From Chamaea fasciata (lineage: Eukaryota > Chordata > Aves > Passeriformes > Sylviidae), in the NCBI GenBank assembly GCA_029207755.1, contig JARCOQ010000002.1:60956820-61020819 (forward strand): a stretch of DNA of 64,000 nucleotides, written 5' to 3'. The notes beneath the pieces were generated by a model. That model did not search any database and was not told the DNA's origin. It saw only the letters and a list, made by a program, of their open reading frames with translations. This document shows, piece by piece, positions 48,158 to 60,240 of the stretch (within the stretch, counting starts at the first letter, position 1; each line of letters starts with the position of its first letter). Both the position numbers and the translations under genes were made by a program.

Positions 48158-49046
48158 CCATGTTATAGTGAAAAAACAGGAGATACCAATGGTTCTTTTT
48201 GGCCAAACTCAGAAGAAAAGCTCTCTCAAGTCTGTTACCTAGGAGTTTGTTAATATTATGAAGACTGAATACTGAAAACTTTGTTATCTCTGTACCATTC
48301 CTTTTATTCTGACTTGACCCCAAAAAAGTTTTCAATTGTTTACCAAAACAACATGTGAATTTTAATTGAAACATGCCTCTATTACACATTCAATACCAGC
48401 TTCCTTTCACTCAATTCTTACGGATTTAAGCCACAACTTAATGACTTTTCCAATAATGTTGCTTCCCATTCAAAAGTTTTACCTCAGACCCATTTTGTTC
48501 TGTTGCGTAAGCCTTACTTAACCTCGATGATTTATTGGCTCTCAGTTTCCCCAGCTAACTTATCACTTGTGCTGTGCTGACCCTGAAGCAATCCAAGATA
48601 GGAAGTACACAGCCAATAATAGATGACATAATTTAATGTCTTTTGTAAGCTAGGTATTCTTCTCTTTCTCTCTTTTAAATGATTCCTCAAAATTTTGAGT
48701 TTAAAATTATCTTGTCTTGGTCCCCAGACTTCTGCTTTGCATTGATTAAATTCCACTTGTATTTAGTATATTATTTTTTACTTATTCATCATATATGTCT
48801 CTGTTGATTTAATGAAAATATAGAATGCTTTGTCATGTTATGAATATTGTACTGACATGCAGCTGTAACTGTAATACTGACATGCAGTGAAACTATGATT
48901 GAATTTTTTTGTTAACATAAAGATTTTTAAAAAATCGTATCAATTCCTAATATTATTTTCTCCTGCTTACTAAATAACTTAAAAGAGGAAACCAGCAAAC
49001 TGCTCTTAAAAAATTACCAAAACAAAAGCCCATTAAAGACATCTGT
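48158..49046. other. Unique non-coding sequence
   Basis: No gene. TACTGACATGCAG occurs twice at 25-base spacing (48850 and 48875), a short diverged tandem duplication. Confidence 0.5.
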
Positions 49047-49081
49047 AAAAAAAAAAAAAAAAAAAAAAAAAGAAAAAAAAA
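49047..49081. repeat. Poly(A) tract
   Basis: About 25 A, one G, then 9 A. It lies about 50 bases upstream of a CR1 fragment, not at its 3' end. Confidence 0.9.
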
Positions 49082-49129
49082 TGAACAGATAGTAACCTTG
49101 TGTAATTAGGAAAAGAAAGTGCAAAGTCC

Positions 49130-49512
49130 TACACCTTTCCTATGAGGAAAGGCTGACAGAGTTTGGATTCTTTAGGGATTCTTTAGCCTGGAGAAGGCTC
49201 TTGAAGATCTCATCAGTACCCAGAAGTGTAAAGGAGATCAAAAGAACCTCTTTCCACTGGCACTCACTGACAAGACAGAAACTAATGGCACAGACTGAAA
49301 CACAGGAAGCTCTGCCTAAATATAAGGAAATGGTTCTATCACTGTGAGAGTAAACAACAGCATGGTGGAGTCTCCATCCTTGGAGATACTCTAAAGCTAT
49401 CTGGGTATGGTCTGAGGCAACCATCTCTTAGTGACTGTGCTTGAGCCAGGGGGTTGGACCAGATGAGGTCCAGAGGCCTTTAAAACTCATCAGTCCTGTG
49501 ATTCTGTAGTCA
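49130..49512 (+). mobile_element. CR1 LINE 3' end, sense
   Basis: The fragment contains the CR1 3' UTR in order: TCCTATGAGGAAAGGCTGA, TTTAGCCTGGAGAAGGCTC, ACAGGAAGCTCTGCCTAAAT, GGTGGAGTCTCCATCCTTGG, GGGGGTTGGACCAGATGA and the terminus GTGATTCTGTAG near 49498-49509. It is 5'-truncated, as is usual for CR1, and holds no coding sequence. Only one copy of the terminal ATTCTATG-type repeat is visible. Confidence 0.88.
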
Positions 49513-52264
49513 TACTTTGTGCTGTGGAACAAGTGGCCTCCTTCCCTAAAGAACACACAAAAACATTTTGCCTAACATGAAGATGCCAGATACTAAATCC
49601 ACAATTACAGAACTTTACATAATTTACCTGGGTTTTTTTTTATTATTATCTACAGTAAAAATGGCAAGTGAAAGATCACATCTCTTGCAAGATGCTTAAA
49701 ACAAACAGGATCAAGGTGAAAATCTTTAAATTTATTAGATATGTGAAGAAATCTGTAAGCAATAAAGGAGTAAGAAAAATATGGATGTTAAAATCAAATA
49801 AAGTATAATATATTTTTGTAAACTTCTATTTGCTTTTAAGTATAAATTATGTAGACAGGGACATATAAATTATGTATACGTAAGTGATGACATTTAAAAA
49901 TTTCACTGGAAGCACTTAAATTTAAATTCTTATATATAGATATTTAAAGCCTGAAGTTAGACTTCTAAATAGCCCGTACATGTATTTAAGTACTGTCTTC
50001 AAACACATTTTCTTGAAGCATCAGTACACTGTGTAAGTTGCTGCAGAGAGCAAGCAGACAAAATATCAACAGTATTTGTAAAAAAAATTTTTTGTCTTTT
50101 TACACTCTGAGCACTGATTTTAATCTCTGAGTGTGACAAACATATCAATTTCAGGAAAATTGAATTGCATTTAATTGTCCTAAATTTTGAGTGTATAGTT
50201 GAGTCTTATTTCTCCATCGATTATAACCATAAATTTGATACTTCAAACACAGTTCAGCTACTAATACAAAGGTTTTCAGTATAATTTGGACACATTTAAA
50301 GTTTCTGAAACATTGCGTCCGGACTGGCAAATATGATTCATTACTATTATGCAGTGCTGTTTCATGTTGCAGTATTTTCCACCTGGGATTCAGTTCCTAC
50401 ATCAACAAAACAAACCCCAAGTGATTCTTAGTAGATTCAGTGTCACATCTGAACCAGAAGATGTTTTTGCAGTCATGTATAAATATTTGCATGCTCCACC
50501 ACATAAACTACTGTTGATTTGGTCAGTATTTCTACTATTTATTGAACGTATGTCTAAACTGAGTCTACATATGTCTAACCTAAGGTGATTTTGTAGGATA
50601 GGAAAAACTTTATATTCCATGTTGCCATTTCATAGGTCAAAATGAATTCTGGAATGTATGCTTGAAGACTTCACTACATTGCTCAAGTTCTTTCTGGATT
50701 ATTATTATTCTTTTTTTTAAAATTTTTTTCTGGCCTGTGGGAACTCTAATTAAAAGGAATGAAAGCAGACAGTTGCAATTACTATTGCAGAACAAGGGGT
50801 TTGGTTTAAGATCTAACAACTTGGTGCTTTTCCCCAGCTGAGTTGTCCTGTTGACAATAATTGGATGGTATTTCCTTGAGGAGCAAAGGTATAAATTACC
50901 AAATGTGTTGCATGCTGACAGGAGAGAAGTCATTCAATGTGAATGGAAACTAAGAGATTCTCTTCATATAACCTAGGAAAAAAAGGATTACAAGGAAAAT
51001 CTGAACTTGTTAATATCCAGAAAGAATATGTTCAGGAGATGCATTAATTCTATTCACAAACTGCATTAATTTTAATACCATAAATCAGTGATTATTCTCA
51101 CAAGAAATTTCAAAAATATTCTTTTAAGTATACTGAGATTTATAGAATTCTCAGCAGTTATTCTGTAGATTGCTCTCATAAGAGCTCTCAAAACCCATTC
51201 TCTTTCAGCTGAGATCTTGCTCTTTTGAACAGACCGGATGTCAGTCATCAAGAAAAATATTCTCTCAGAGGCACAAGGGTGCCTGAGACTGCCAGCATAA
51301 ATTGAATGAGTAGGCTGAAATTCAAAGAAAGGGTCTTATGTGTTAAAAATTATGGAAAATCTTTACCAACTGCCACAGACTGATTCCTTTTCCTTTCAAG
51401 GCTCTCATTGACAGAAAAGTAGTGTGTAGATAAACACAAGAGTATTCTTCAAACATCATTTAGTTGGCAGTTCATTCTACCCACATTCTATAATATCAAA
51501 AAACTCCATATTGATTTAAGCTCCAGTTGCTGAGAATAGTTAGATTCAAAGACATTTTAGACTTGAAAATAGAAATCCTTTATCTTACAATCAAAGGCAT
51601 TCCTACAACAGTTTGAGATGTCAAGTAGATAAAATAGTTTCTGTGTTAAAATTTGTTGATCTATTGGCTTGAAAAGAAATATTGTCTTCACTGAATTTAT
51701 CCCAATTGTCTGAACACTTCTTAAAACTTAGCTAAAATTATTGGGGTGTTTTGTGGTTTATTTTCTCTTACAATCTGGACTCCCTCTGTAAATGTCTTTG
51801 AGAATTATTCAGTGTATTTACAAAATTGGTCTGAAAAAAATGCATGGCACAATTTCTGTTAGCTGCTATGAAAGCAAAGCAGTAAAACTCTAGGCAATAT
51901 AGAAAGACAATAAAGAGGAACTTGAGAAGACTTAATAGGATAGAAGCAGTCTTAAACTTTTCAGTATCCATCAAGATATTTTTATTCTTCATTTCATCAG
52001 GCAACAAACAACTTTTCAGACACCAGTATGGTCCATTTTCCTTCATGATAATTTAAGAAGAAAAGGAAGTGCTGTTTTCCTCATTTTGCAAATAGAGAAT
52101 TTAGGTACAAATTAACTAAATCGTAGTGCAAGAAAAAATAGGCATTAAGTGTGTAAATATTAGCTAGGCCAAAATTATAAAGCTGAAATAAAATATTTGG
52201 TCATTACTGAACCTTGGAAATGTTAAAAATACATAGGTGGGACAGAATGGAATAGTTTTATTAT
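49513..52264. other. Unique AT-rich non-coding sequence
   Basis: No gene or transposon recognised. Open frames are 98 codons or fewer with no motif. Confidence 0.55.
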
Positions 52265-52455
52265 TGAGATGTTTCTCTGGACCTGCTTTGAGAAGTCAGT
52301 ATTTTGTAATGGGGACCCCAGAGCTGAACCCAGCATCGAGGTGGGGTCTCAATAGTACACAGTAGAGGGGGAGAATCACTTCCCTCAATCTGATGACCAT
52401 GCTTTTTTAAATGAATCCTAGGACTGATGAGTTTACTGGATTGCAAACACACTGC

Positions 52456-52790
52456 TGTCTTGTGACCATATTTGGAATACCATCAGTAGTCCCAAGTGTA
52501 GCCCTGGTTTCCTGCCTGAGATGTTTTGGTTTTCTGAAATTCTTTTCCCAGGGAATTTTCTGTAAACAAGAGGCATTTTTTGTAGCTGTAACTTTGTTTT
52601 CCTTCCTTTTCCTAGGAGGGACTTCTTGATGTTCCTCTGGTCTGACCAATGTGATTGAAGAGGTTTGCCTTTGTTCTACCAATCAAATCAGTCTGTGCAA
52701 AATAGTATATAAGGGAGACACATCCCAAAAGTAAATGAGTCATTTTCAGCCTTCTGAAGTTTGGAGTCTGTGTTGGTGTGGTGTAAAACA
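52456..52790 (+). mobile_element. LTR inserted into CR1, sense
   Basis: About 335 bases interrupt the CR1 and have no CR1 similarity. They begin TGTCTTGTGACC and end GTGTAAAACA (TG...CA ends). They contain inverted and direct CCAAT-type motifs (ACCAATG near 52646, ACCAATC near 52679) and a TATA box, TATATAA, at 52706-52712. The tail GAAGTTTGGAGTCTGTGTTG resembles avian ERV LTR 3' ends. A poly(A) hexamer variant (AGTAAA, about 52731) follows. No clean target-site duplication is visible: flanks are ACTGC and GCATC, and CR1 bases seem lost at the junction. It is younger than the CR1 copy it splits. Confidence 0.7.
52706..52712 (+). promoter_or_regulatory. LTR TATA box
   Basis: TATATAA lies 25-60 bases downstream of two CCAAT motifs inside the inserted LTR. 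Confidence 0.5.
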
Positions 52791-53385
52791 GCATCACCCA
52801 AGTCCTTATCTGTAAGAATATTCTGAATCCGTTCATCCCTCAGTCTGTACTGATACTGGAGTTTTCCTCATTCCAGGTGCAAGACCTTGCACTTGGCCAT
52901 GTTGAGTGTTAGGATTTTCACTTGAGACCATTCCTGAAGCCTATCAAGTACCTCCTGGATGACATCCCTTCCCTCTATTGTACCACTTACACCACTTGTA
53001 TTGGTGCCATCTGCAAACTTGCGGAGGATTCACTGAATCCCTTCTATTGTCATTAATGAAGATGCTGAATAATATCGGTCCCTGAAGGAAATCTTGAGGG
53101 ACACCACTCATTAATGGTTTCAACTTGGATACTGAGCTATGACTACAACTTTTTAAACATGAATATTCCTTATTCACTTAAAAGTCCACCTACTAGACTT
53201 AAATCTCTCTAATTCAGATGTCAGCATGCTGTATGGGACTGTGTCAAAAGCCTTACATAAGTCCAGGTAGATGACATCTGTAGCCCTTCCCTTACCCAGT
53301 GACATAGTCAGTACATTGCAGAAGGTCACAAAATTAGTCAAATACAATTTGGGCTTGGTGAAGCCAGCTTCTATGGTTCCAAATA

Positions 53386-56300
53386 TTCTAACACTATACT
53401 ATTAACCTTATATATAAAGTGTGCTTTTCCTCTGTCCACAAAAAAGATTTTGAGTTTAGGTTTGCAGTAACTTCAAAACTATTTAATTTTCCTCTATTGA
53501 TCAGTGTCAGTGTGGTCTTATAAAAAATTCTTTCAAAGATTCATAAGGCAATGACAGCCTGCAGACACTACAGATAAGGTCATCTGACAGGATGTTGCAA
53601 AGAAGAAACATATGGTTTTATTTCATAAGTATCAAATATTCGAATCAATGTTGGATGTGTAAGGATGAGAAAGCCAAAGCCTAAAACAGAGTGGACTGAA
53701 AGTATATGTCTCCTCCAAGCAGAAGATGATTTTTTTTCCTTTTTTTGAAATGGAGGAATATAAAAAAAAGAGAAAGAGGGAAAATAGATGATATAGAAGA
53801 AAATCTGCTTCAAGCAAAATGAGTAAAACAGGAAAATAAACTTAGCTTCTGAATAAAATGAATTCAGTTTTGTACTGCTGTTGTTATTGCTGCTGTTGCC
53901 ATTGTTCTGGGACCAATCTGTGCTCAGCCATTAAAAAAGGCTCAGTTCAATGCAGGCATTTTTCTGCATTCTCAAATACATATGCAAGTTTTAGCCATAT
54001 ATAGAGGAAAATAAAAATCAACAAACAAACAAACCCCAAACTACTCTATCATATGTTTCAGGAAGCAAAATTGGTTGCATGAAGTTCTGTGGTAAAGTGG
54101 GGAGAAACTGTACATCAATGATTCTAAGGATGAGTGATCTAACAAAAATATTTGAAAATATATTTTCTTTTCTTCAGATATGCTATTACATTTTCCTGTT
54201 TTCAAGAGGTCAGATGCTTGATCAGTACCCATATATTTATAAAGATACAGACTATGATTACATTCATAAAATAGGATTTTTTTAAAGTCCTCTCATTTTA
54301 AAAATACTTAAGTTTTCTGTAGTAAAGAGAAAGCTCAACAAAACATTCTCTAAGGAAATTGCTAAAGTTTATCAGAGAATTAGTTAGTATTTAATCCCAT
54401 TATTCAAAATGTCTCTATGTCAATCCAGTAATAAATAAATGTGAATTAATTAAGTAAAAATAAGTTAATTATGTATTATTAGATTTTATCATAATTAAAT
54501 AATATAATTTTAGATTCTAGTCAACTTAGCACTGTGTTTGTTATAACACACTGAACTAATTTCCTGACCCATTTGAAGTTGTGCAGCAACCTTAAAATTT
54601 GTAACAAAGATCTTCACATGGAAGGGTTTGCTATGCTAACTGGTTACTGGAAGTGAGAAGAATGTTAGTTTAAAAGCAGCAGTGATTAATTAATTTTGGT
54701 GCTTACAATTTTTTTTTTTTTGCCTTTTTTTCCTAAAGTGTGTTTCAGTGGAACAATACAAAGGAATTTTCATTAAAAACTAAACAGTGAAAACTTCCCC
54801 ATCTATTATGTCTTAACTTAATTTTTTATGTAAAAATGAGTCAAAGTAAATTATGCAAATTTTGGAATATAGAAGGTCAAAATCTCTTGCTCATGAATTC
54901 CTGTTTCCCATAAACTATTGATATATGCTCTATATTGCTGTGGATTCTTGTACATTTATGGTATTTATATAGCCAATCAAAATTCAGTATATTTACAGTT
55001 CACATGTAGAACTTTGTCAATTAATTCATGCAAGTATCAGACTAAATCTAAAGGTTAAATTTTGTAAAATATGTGCCTGCTATTTACCATACTACAATTG
55101 TCACAAAGTGCCATCTCAAGTTAGAGACGAGAGAAACGTAACTGTCAAGAACCTGACAGGATAACTCCATAAAGACCTTCTGAAGGACATTCATTTTCCT
55201 TGCTTACATAAAGAATACACATATTTATCCTAATGACAGGTGTTCCAGCTTTGTTTCTGGTTTAGATATCTTCTGTAATCACACTGAGTAAAGGTTATTA
55301 TATAAGACATGGATTATCAGCTAAACTGATCATCTGAGATTTTCCACCCAGTTCCACCAACTCATAACCACCCACCTTTCCAGTGTAAGAAATGACAAAT
55401 ACAGCATGAGTACTTTGGTTTTGTACTAGTATTCTAGTACTTTAATTTGGCTCAGGAGTGCATTTCTGAGGCAAATCTTGCCGTCATTCCCACTATCCAT
55501 GTGTTTGGGGTGGTCTTGGGTGGCTGAACTGGATTGCTTCTTAGAATAAAAAGTAGTGCCAGCTACTAACAAGCAGTTGTCTCAGGAAACTATTCTGGAG
55601 CCAGTTAGAATAACCTTCCTTGTAAAGCATACGCTGTCCACATAAGGTCCTCACCTGTTTTACCACAATTATCTTAATTTCACTTAATTATTTACTAATA
55701 CTGATATGACAACGCTAGCACAGTTTCTGTTGTTCTAAGGTTAGATAAATAATGCCTATGTAAGTTATTGTGTTTCTGATACTATTGTAGTTGCCTAAAA
55801 GTTTAAAGACAAGTATAATTCCCATTCTTTGTGACTTTCATTACGGTTTTCCAGATAATGGGTTTGAGTAATGTGTCAGTACAGTATTACTGCCAGAGCT
55901 TGTGCCATTGTAAATTCTCATGACTATCCCACCCAAGTTGAAGGGGATACAGATCATTTTCATTGTGCTAGAGAGAGGAGCTGAGGTTCTGTGGTGTGGA
56001 GATCAGAGTTCTCTGGGCAAACAAAGGCCTGGAATAATAGTAAATAAGAGAGTAAATTATAACTTGAAAATATTACAGTTGGAACAATATCTGGATATGA
56101 GACAATCTCTCCATCTTTTCTAAAGTCTGACAACAAAATATTATCCACCAACTGTTGCAACCACATAACAGAGAGAAAATTAAGTAATTTAAGTGTGATG
56201 ATGTGTCAGTAGTCCTATCCCTGTTTTCCCTGCTCCTGAAAAACTGTTCTTCCCCTTCTTTGTGGGTTTAAATAGAACTATATAGATCCACTTCTTCCAT

Positions 56301-56789
56301 ATTGATTCGCACGTTATTGATAAATAATTTTTTTCACATGCTTTCAGCTTTGCTTTAACTAAATTTTTTTCCCTCTTCTGAAACTGCTTTTCTCAGTAGG
56401 AATTTTGTGCATAATACGCCAGTACAAAGCAAAGCATCATAACAGGCTAATGCAGTTATTAACCTTGAAGCGCTGTAGGCCAATTAAAATGTTTTAGATA
56501 TTATGATCACACCATCTTATCTGGAAGTTGAGAATAGATGGTCAGTACCGGTTTTGTGGCTGCAAATCTGAGGTGACTTGTATGCAACGTCAATAAAATC
56601 TCAAAAACCTTCCTGTGTTTACCCTATTGCAAGGTGAATGTGAAAACCATTGTGCTTAATTCTTGCTGACAAATGCTTTCACATGTATTGGCAAACAGTC
56701 AGCTACAGTTGAATAGAACAAAGCAGCTGCTTGCAAAGCTCAGCTAAGAGCCAATAACTTTTAGTCTTTCTCCTCTGCTGCTCACTAAA
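53386..56789. other. Unique AT-rich non-coding sequence
   Basis: No gene or transposon recognised. T-rich tract near 54711-54730. The part from 56395 to 56720 is noted separately as a possible conserved block. Confidence 0.5.
56395..56720. other. CpG-retaining unique block (candidate conserved element)
   Basis: Four CpG (ATACGCC, AAGCGCTG, TACCGG, AACGTC) and transcription-factor-like words (CCAATTAAAA, TTATCTGGAAG, AAAGCAGCTGCTTGC) occur without any repeat similarity. Weak support; listed because it stands out from flanks. Confidence 0.25.
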
Positions 56790-57060
56790 GGATTGTGTGA
56801 AAAAGTCAGACACATATTTCACATTCCCAAAAGAGATGTTCTTGCCTTACCACTCTTTTGTCTGCATATGCTCATTGAAGGACATCAGTTATTCCCCAGA
56901 CACAGACTGTTTATGTGATCTCTTCACTGAAGAGTCAGGGAACTCCTGGTGGGATCCTGCTCTGAAACTTTTATACTCTACATGATGATAATAAACTTGT
57001 TTTGGGGCCACTGACTTTGCTTCTGACAGTCAGAGATTGTCCTTCTTTCATCCTGACTAT
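56790..57060 (+). mobile_element. Possible LTR fragment, sense
   Basis: A moderately GC-rich patch has a TTTATACT TATA-like element (about 56970) followed by GATAATAAACTTG (AATAAA near 56990) and a GGGGCCACTGACTTTGC tail like an LTR U5. The TATA-to-poly(A) distance is too short for a normal promoter, so this could be chance. No termini recognised. Confidence 0.25.
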
Positions 57061-57236
57061 CTCTTGTGCCAAAAGACCTCTGAGCAGAGCTGTAATACTC
57101 CAAATACAATAAGTGTATCCCTTGCATAGGCTCCCTATCACTTCTCTGAGAAAAGTCTAACTGCGTGTACTCATGTAAAGGTCAAGTTTTAGAATTGGCC
57201 CTTAGTGATTTTTTGAAAGAGAGCCAGCGAGCAGAA

Positions 57237-57242
57237 ACCAAG
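57237..57242. repeat. Putative left target-site duplication
   Basis: ACCAAG directly abuts the LTR start; its partner is ACCCAG at 57757-57762 (5 of 6 identical). Confidence 0.5.
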
Positions 57243-57756
57243 TGTAGTGGTTTGAAAGCAAAATAAATGAGAGGCTCCAAGTCAGAGATACAATTTAACA
57301 GGAAGAAAGGAAAGAAAGTAAAATAAAATAGGTGCAATAATAACAGAGTCAGAATACAACCTGAGCAGTCATGGAAGCAGTCCAGACGGGGTGGTCTTCC
57401 TGAAGCAGTGATCCTGTAGAAAGGTCTGGTAGCTCTGTTCCTCTGGGAATCCAGTGGGTAAGGGCCCCCCACACTGTCCCAAACACCAGATTATATCCAG
57501 GTGAGAATGCTTGGTTCCTCCCCCTGGGCGGAGCATCTCACAATGGGATGATGAGTCATGCAGGGGTTCCTGATGGCCCATTAAACAGAGATAGCTCCTG
57601 GAGGGAGTTATCTGTGAGTCATGGGCAGGGCATTTGATGGGCCATTAACAGAAGATAATGGCCCAGAGGGAGGGGGTCTGGGAAAACACTGCCCCACCTG
57701 GATTCAATAGTTCATGAAGATGGTGATAGAATACTTTGTGCACATCCTATACTACA
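57243..57756 (-). mobile_element. Complete passerine ERV LTR, antisense
   Basis: The element runs from TGTAGTGG (57243) to ACTACA (57756), 514 bp, with inverted TGTAGT...ACTACA ends. Six bases before (ACCAAG, 57237-57242) match six bases after (ACCCAG, 57757-57762) at five positions, as expected of a 6-bp target-site duplication, a size typical of ERVK-class integration. Internal blocks (GGAATCCAGTGG, CCCCCTGGGCGGAGCATCTCACAATGGGATGATG) match a family I know from songbird genomes. A TATA-like motif on the minus strand lies at 57492-57496. No internal region, so it is a solo LTR. Minus-strand open frames across it are by-products. Confidence 0.82.
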
Positions 57757-57762
57757 ACCCAG
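57757..57762. repeat. Putative right target-site duplication
   Basis: ACCCAG directly abuts the LTR end; see 57237-57242. Confidence 0.5.
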
Positions 57763-60203
57763 GACACCATGCTTGACCCTTCACAAAACAATAAGAAACA
57801 AGGCCTTCCTTTAATTGCAGGTCAACTGTGCTTAAGTTGTGAGTCTGTGTTTATTGCTTTGTAAGCATGGAATTCTAGCATAATTCTCTACTGAAAGGGC
57901 CTAAAAATAAATAAAAGTTGTCTTAATTTTTGAAAATTAAAGTGATTAATAACTATTGTCTAAAGAGTCTGAGAATTGGATTTGTGTTCTTTTTTCAAAA
58001 GAAAAAGGAAAGTATTCATTGGCATAGATTCCTGTATATAAAAGAAATGGGATTAGGTTTTGAAAAGTATCTTGAAACTTCTTGTGGTATAAGTCCTTTC
58101 TCTAAAAAATGGCTCTTGATTGTGCTGTTTAGAACATATCTCTTTGTAACTTTGGTGAGAAATACAGGTAGCAGATTCTAACCAAGAAAAACATAGTTAG
58201 GGTGTTTTTCCCCAGCAATGCTACCTATTCACGTGGTGTTAATAGTGGGAATGAAATTGCTTCATCTGTAGATCTGGGTTTTTTTTCTTCATAGAAATTA
58301 TTAAAGGACATAATTAAATATTGTTACATGAAGATACAGAGCTTGGATCTCAAACATAAACAAGTGCCCTTAAAGCTCTCATACTGAGAAGACTTCAAAT
58401 TCTGTACAACTTTTTTTTTTTTATCTTTTGTTATTAAGAAATAAAATAAGATAAATAATTAAAATACCTGGATCTTTTAGTAAAATGACAACAAAATCAT
58501 GTGCTAAATGTTCTTAGCTTTGAAATGACTGCTGTATGTATTAAAACAAATAAAACACTTCATAGTCACTCTTGGTGTTTCTGAAAAGCAGGTCTCTAAA
58601 GGAAGGACCAAAATATTGAATCTCATCTTTCTTGCAAGCCACTCATCAACATTTTACTGCTTTTAGAAATTTATTCTGAAAAATTGTTTCCCATCTTTTC
58701 TCAAAAGGCCTCGAGTGGTGTTCAGCTGATATGTCTGAATTTCAGTATCTTTATTCGGTGCTGTCATATCTCTCTTTGGTCAGCTGTGTTCTGTTTACCA
58801 ACAAATGACAAGCATTGTACCAGCAGATAAGTTCCAGGTATTCTTTAGATATAAGGGCAATAGCAAATTTCTCATGCAGGACTTGATTTCACTTAAACAC
58901 TCATATACAGAGTTTATTTCCTGACTTGAAATAGAGCAAAACTGAATAAATATCCACTTCCATTTGACCTTCTATTTCAAATTTGTCAGATATTAGTTTT
59001 AGATTTCAGCACAGAGAAAGTCCACAAGGATTAAAATAGGAAGCGGAAGCCAGGTGAGAAAAAGTCCTTTTAAGAATAAGAAAGATTGCAAAATTAAAAA
59101 ATCAAGACACCCAAACCAACACAAAACTGAAGTAAAATTTCCTAAGAACACTGAGAGCACTGGTTTCATAAGAATTATTTTAATGTTTCCCAATTTCCTT
59201 AATTATATTTTTTTCCCATCCCAGACATCTTAATGCCCTTTCAGTAATAGCTTAAGATTCAGTGATCCATCTCAATAACTTTTTTCTTCTGTATGACATC
59301 TATTTCTGAAAGGTGTGGAATTCTTCAAGTGGGGCAAATTTTAAAAATTTCCAGAAAATTAACAAAAGCTAGTAGGGATATAATTTTCTCCTTCATCTGT
59401 TTTTTTCAAGGTCACTACTGGGCTTTGCTCAGATTTTCCTCCAACTGAAAAAAGTGGCTTGAGATTCCTTATGGTATTAAATAAGACCTCTGCAATCAGT
59501 TAATAGGAATCCACCTATCTCCTGAAGTTTCACTAAACATTAAAGCTGGACTAGTAAGCAGAAACAGATTCAGAGGAATGTTTACAGCTGTTAATAAATG
59601 ACAAAAATAAAGTAACTTTTTGATTTATAATTTTTTTTTAGAATTGAAGTAATGTCTTTTTAACAGGTTTGATGGTCTGGAAAACAGGAGTAAAAAGGAG
59701 AATGACATAAGAAGAAAAAAATTACTTTGTTTCTGTGTTTAGATGTCGACATATAAATATGCATCAGTCATTTTAGACCACTGCTAATTGCTGTTCCAAA
59801 GCCTTTCGGATATTCACTGAACAAATTCTAATTAATAAAATTTTTAATGGATTAATTAATAATTATTTTTAAGCAATCATGCTTTTCCTTTGTGATAAAA
59901 CTACATTGTCACATTGGCTACTTTCAATTGTTTGTTAGCAATGTGTCAATATGGGATCTAACACCTATCGTTTCTTTCCGTGTAAACTCAAGAAACTGGC
60001 ATCAGACATTTCCCAGTATCTGTACGTGGATGCCACACGGGGAGCTGCATGCACAGCTGGCAGGGGGTCAGTGTGAGACCGTGATGGCTCTTCCGCAGCC
60101 CCTTTGAAGTATCCCTGGAATTCAAACAGCCTTCTTCGACTGCACAAAGCACATAGAACTCACCCTCTTGTAAAACCCTAGAAGGAATTTTCCAGTTTGT
60201 TCC

Positions 60204-60206
<3 letters not shown>
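57763..60206. other. Unique AT-rich non-coding sequence
   Basis: No gene or transposon recognised; a 14-base T run near 58410. A CpG-enriched patch (59960-60140) is listed separately. Confidence 0.5.
59960..60140. other. CpG-enriched unique patch (candidate conserved element)
   Basis: Seven CpG sites lie within about 170 bases (59969, 59979, 60025, 60038, 60080, 60094, 60137), with GC content well above the surroundings and no similarity to CR1 or to the LTRs in the window. Overlapping small frames on both strands (71, 60 and 87 codons) have no recognisable motif. It could be a conserved enhancer, an unrecognised young repeat or a diverged exon. Confidence 0.35.

Positions 60207-60236
<30 letters not shown>
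60207..60236. repeat. Poly(T) tract
   Basis: About 30 consecutive T, close to the CpG-enriched patch on its left. If the patch were a minus-strand retroposon, its poly(A) tail would lie on the other side, so they are probably unrelated. Confidence 0.9.

Positions 60237-60240
<4 letters not shown>

Larger units (their letters stand above)
52265..53385 (-). mobile_element. CR1 LINE, antisense, interrupted by an LTR
   Basis: Reverse-complement CR1 text is read on both sides of a foreign insert. Left of it (52265-52455) come GGGGACCCCAGAGCTGAACCC and GTGGGGTCTCAATAGTAC. Right of it (52791-53385) come CACCCAAGTCCTTATCTG, GCAAGACCTTGCACTTGGCC, GGTGCCATCTGCAAACTTGC and GACACCACTCATTAATGG. On the minus strand the right part encodes a decayed RT segment: SGVPQ...GPILFSIFIND in the frame 52944-53177, followed by a frameshift before the catalytic FADD region. 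Both the 3' terminal 300 bases and the 5' part are missing. Inactive. Confidence 0.87.

Noticed and set aside
49047..49081. Poly(A) run as a retroposon tail
   Set aside because: The CR1 nearby lies downstream of it rather than upstream, and CR1 elements do not end in poly(A).
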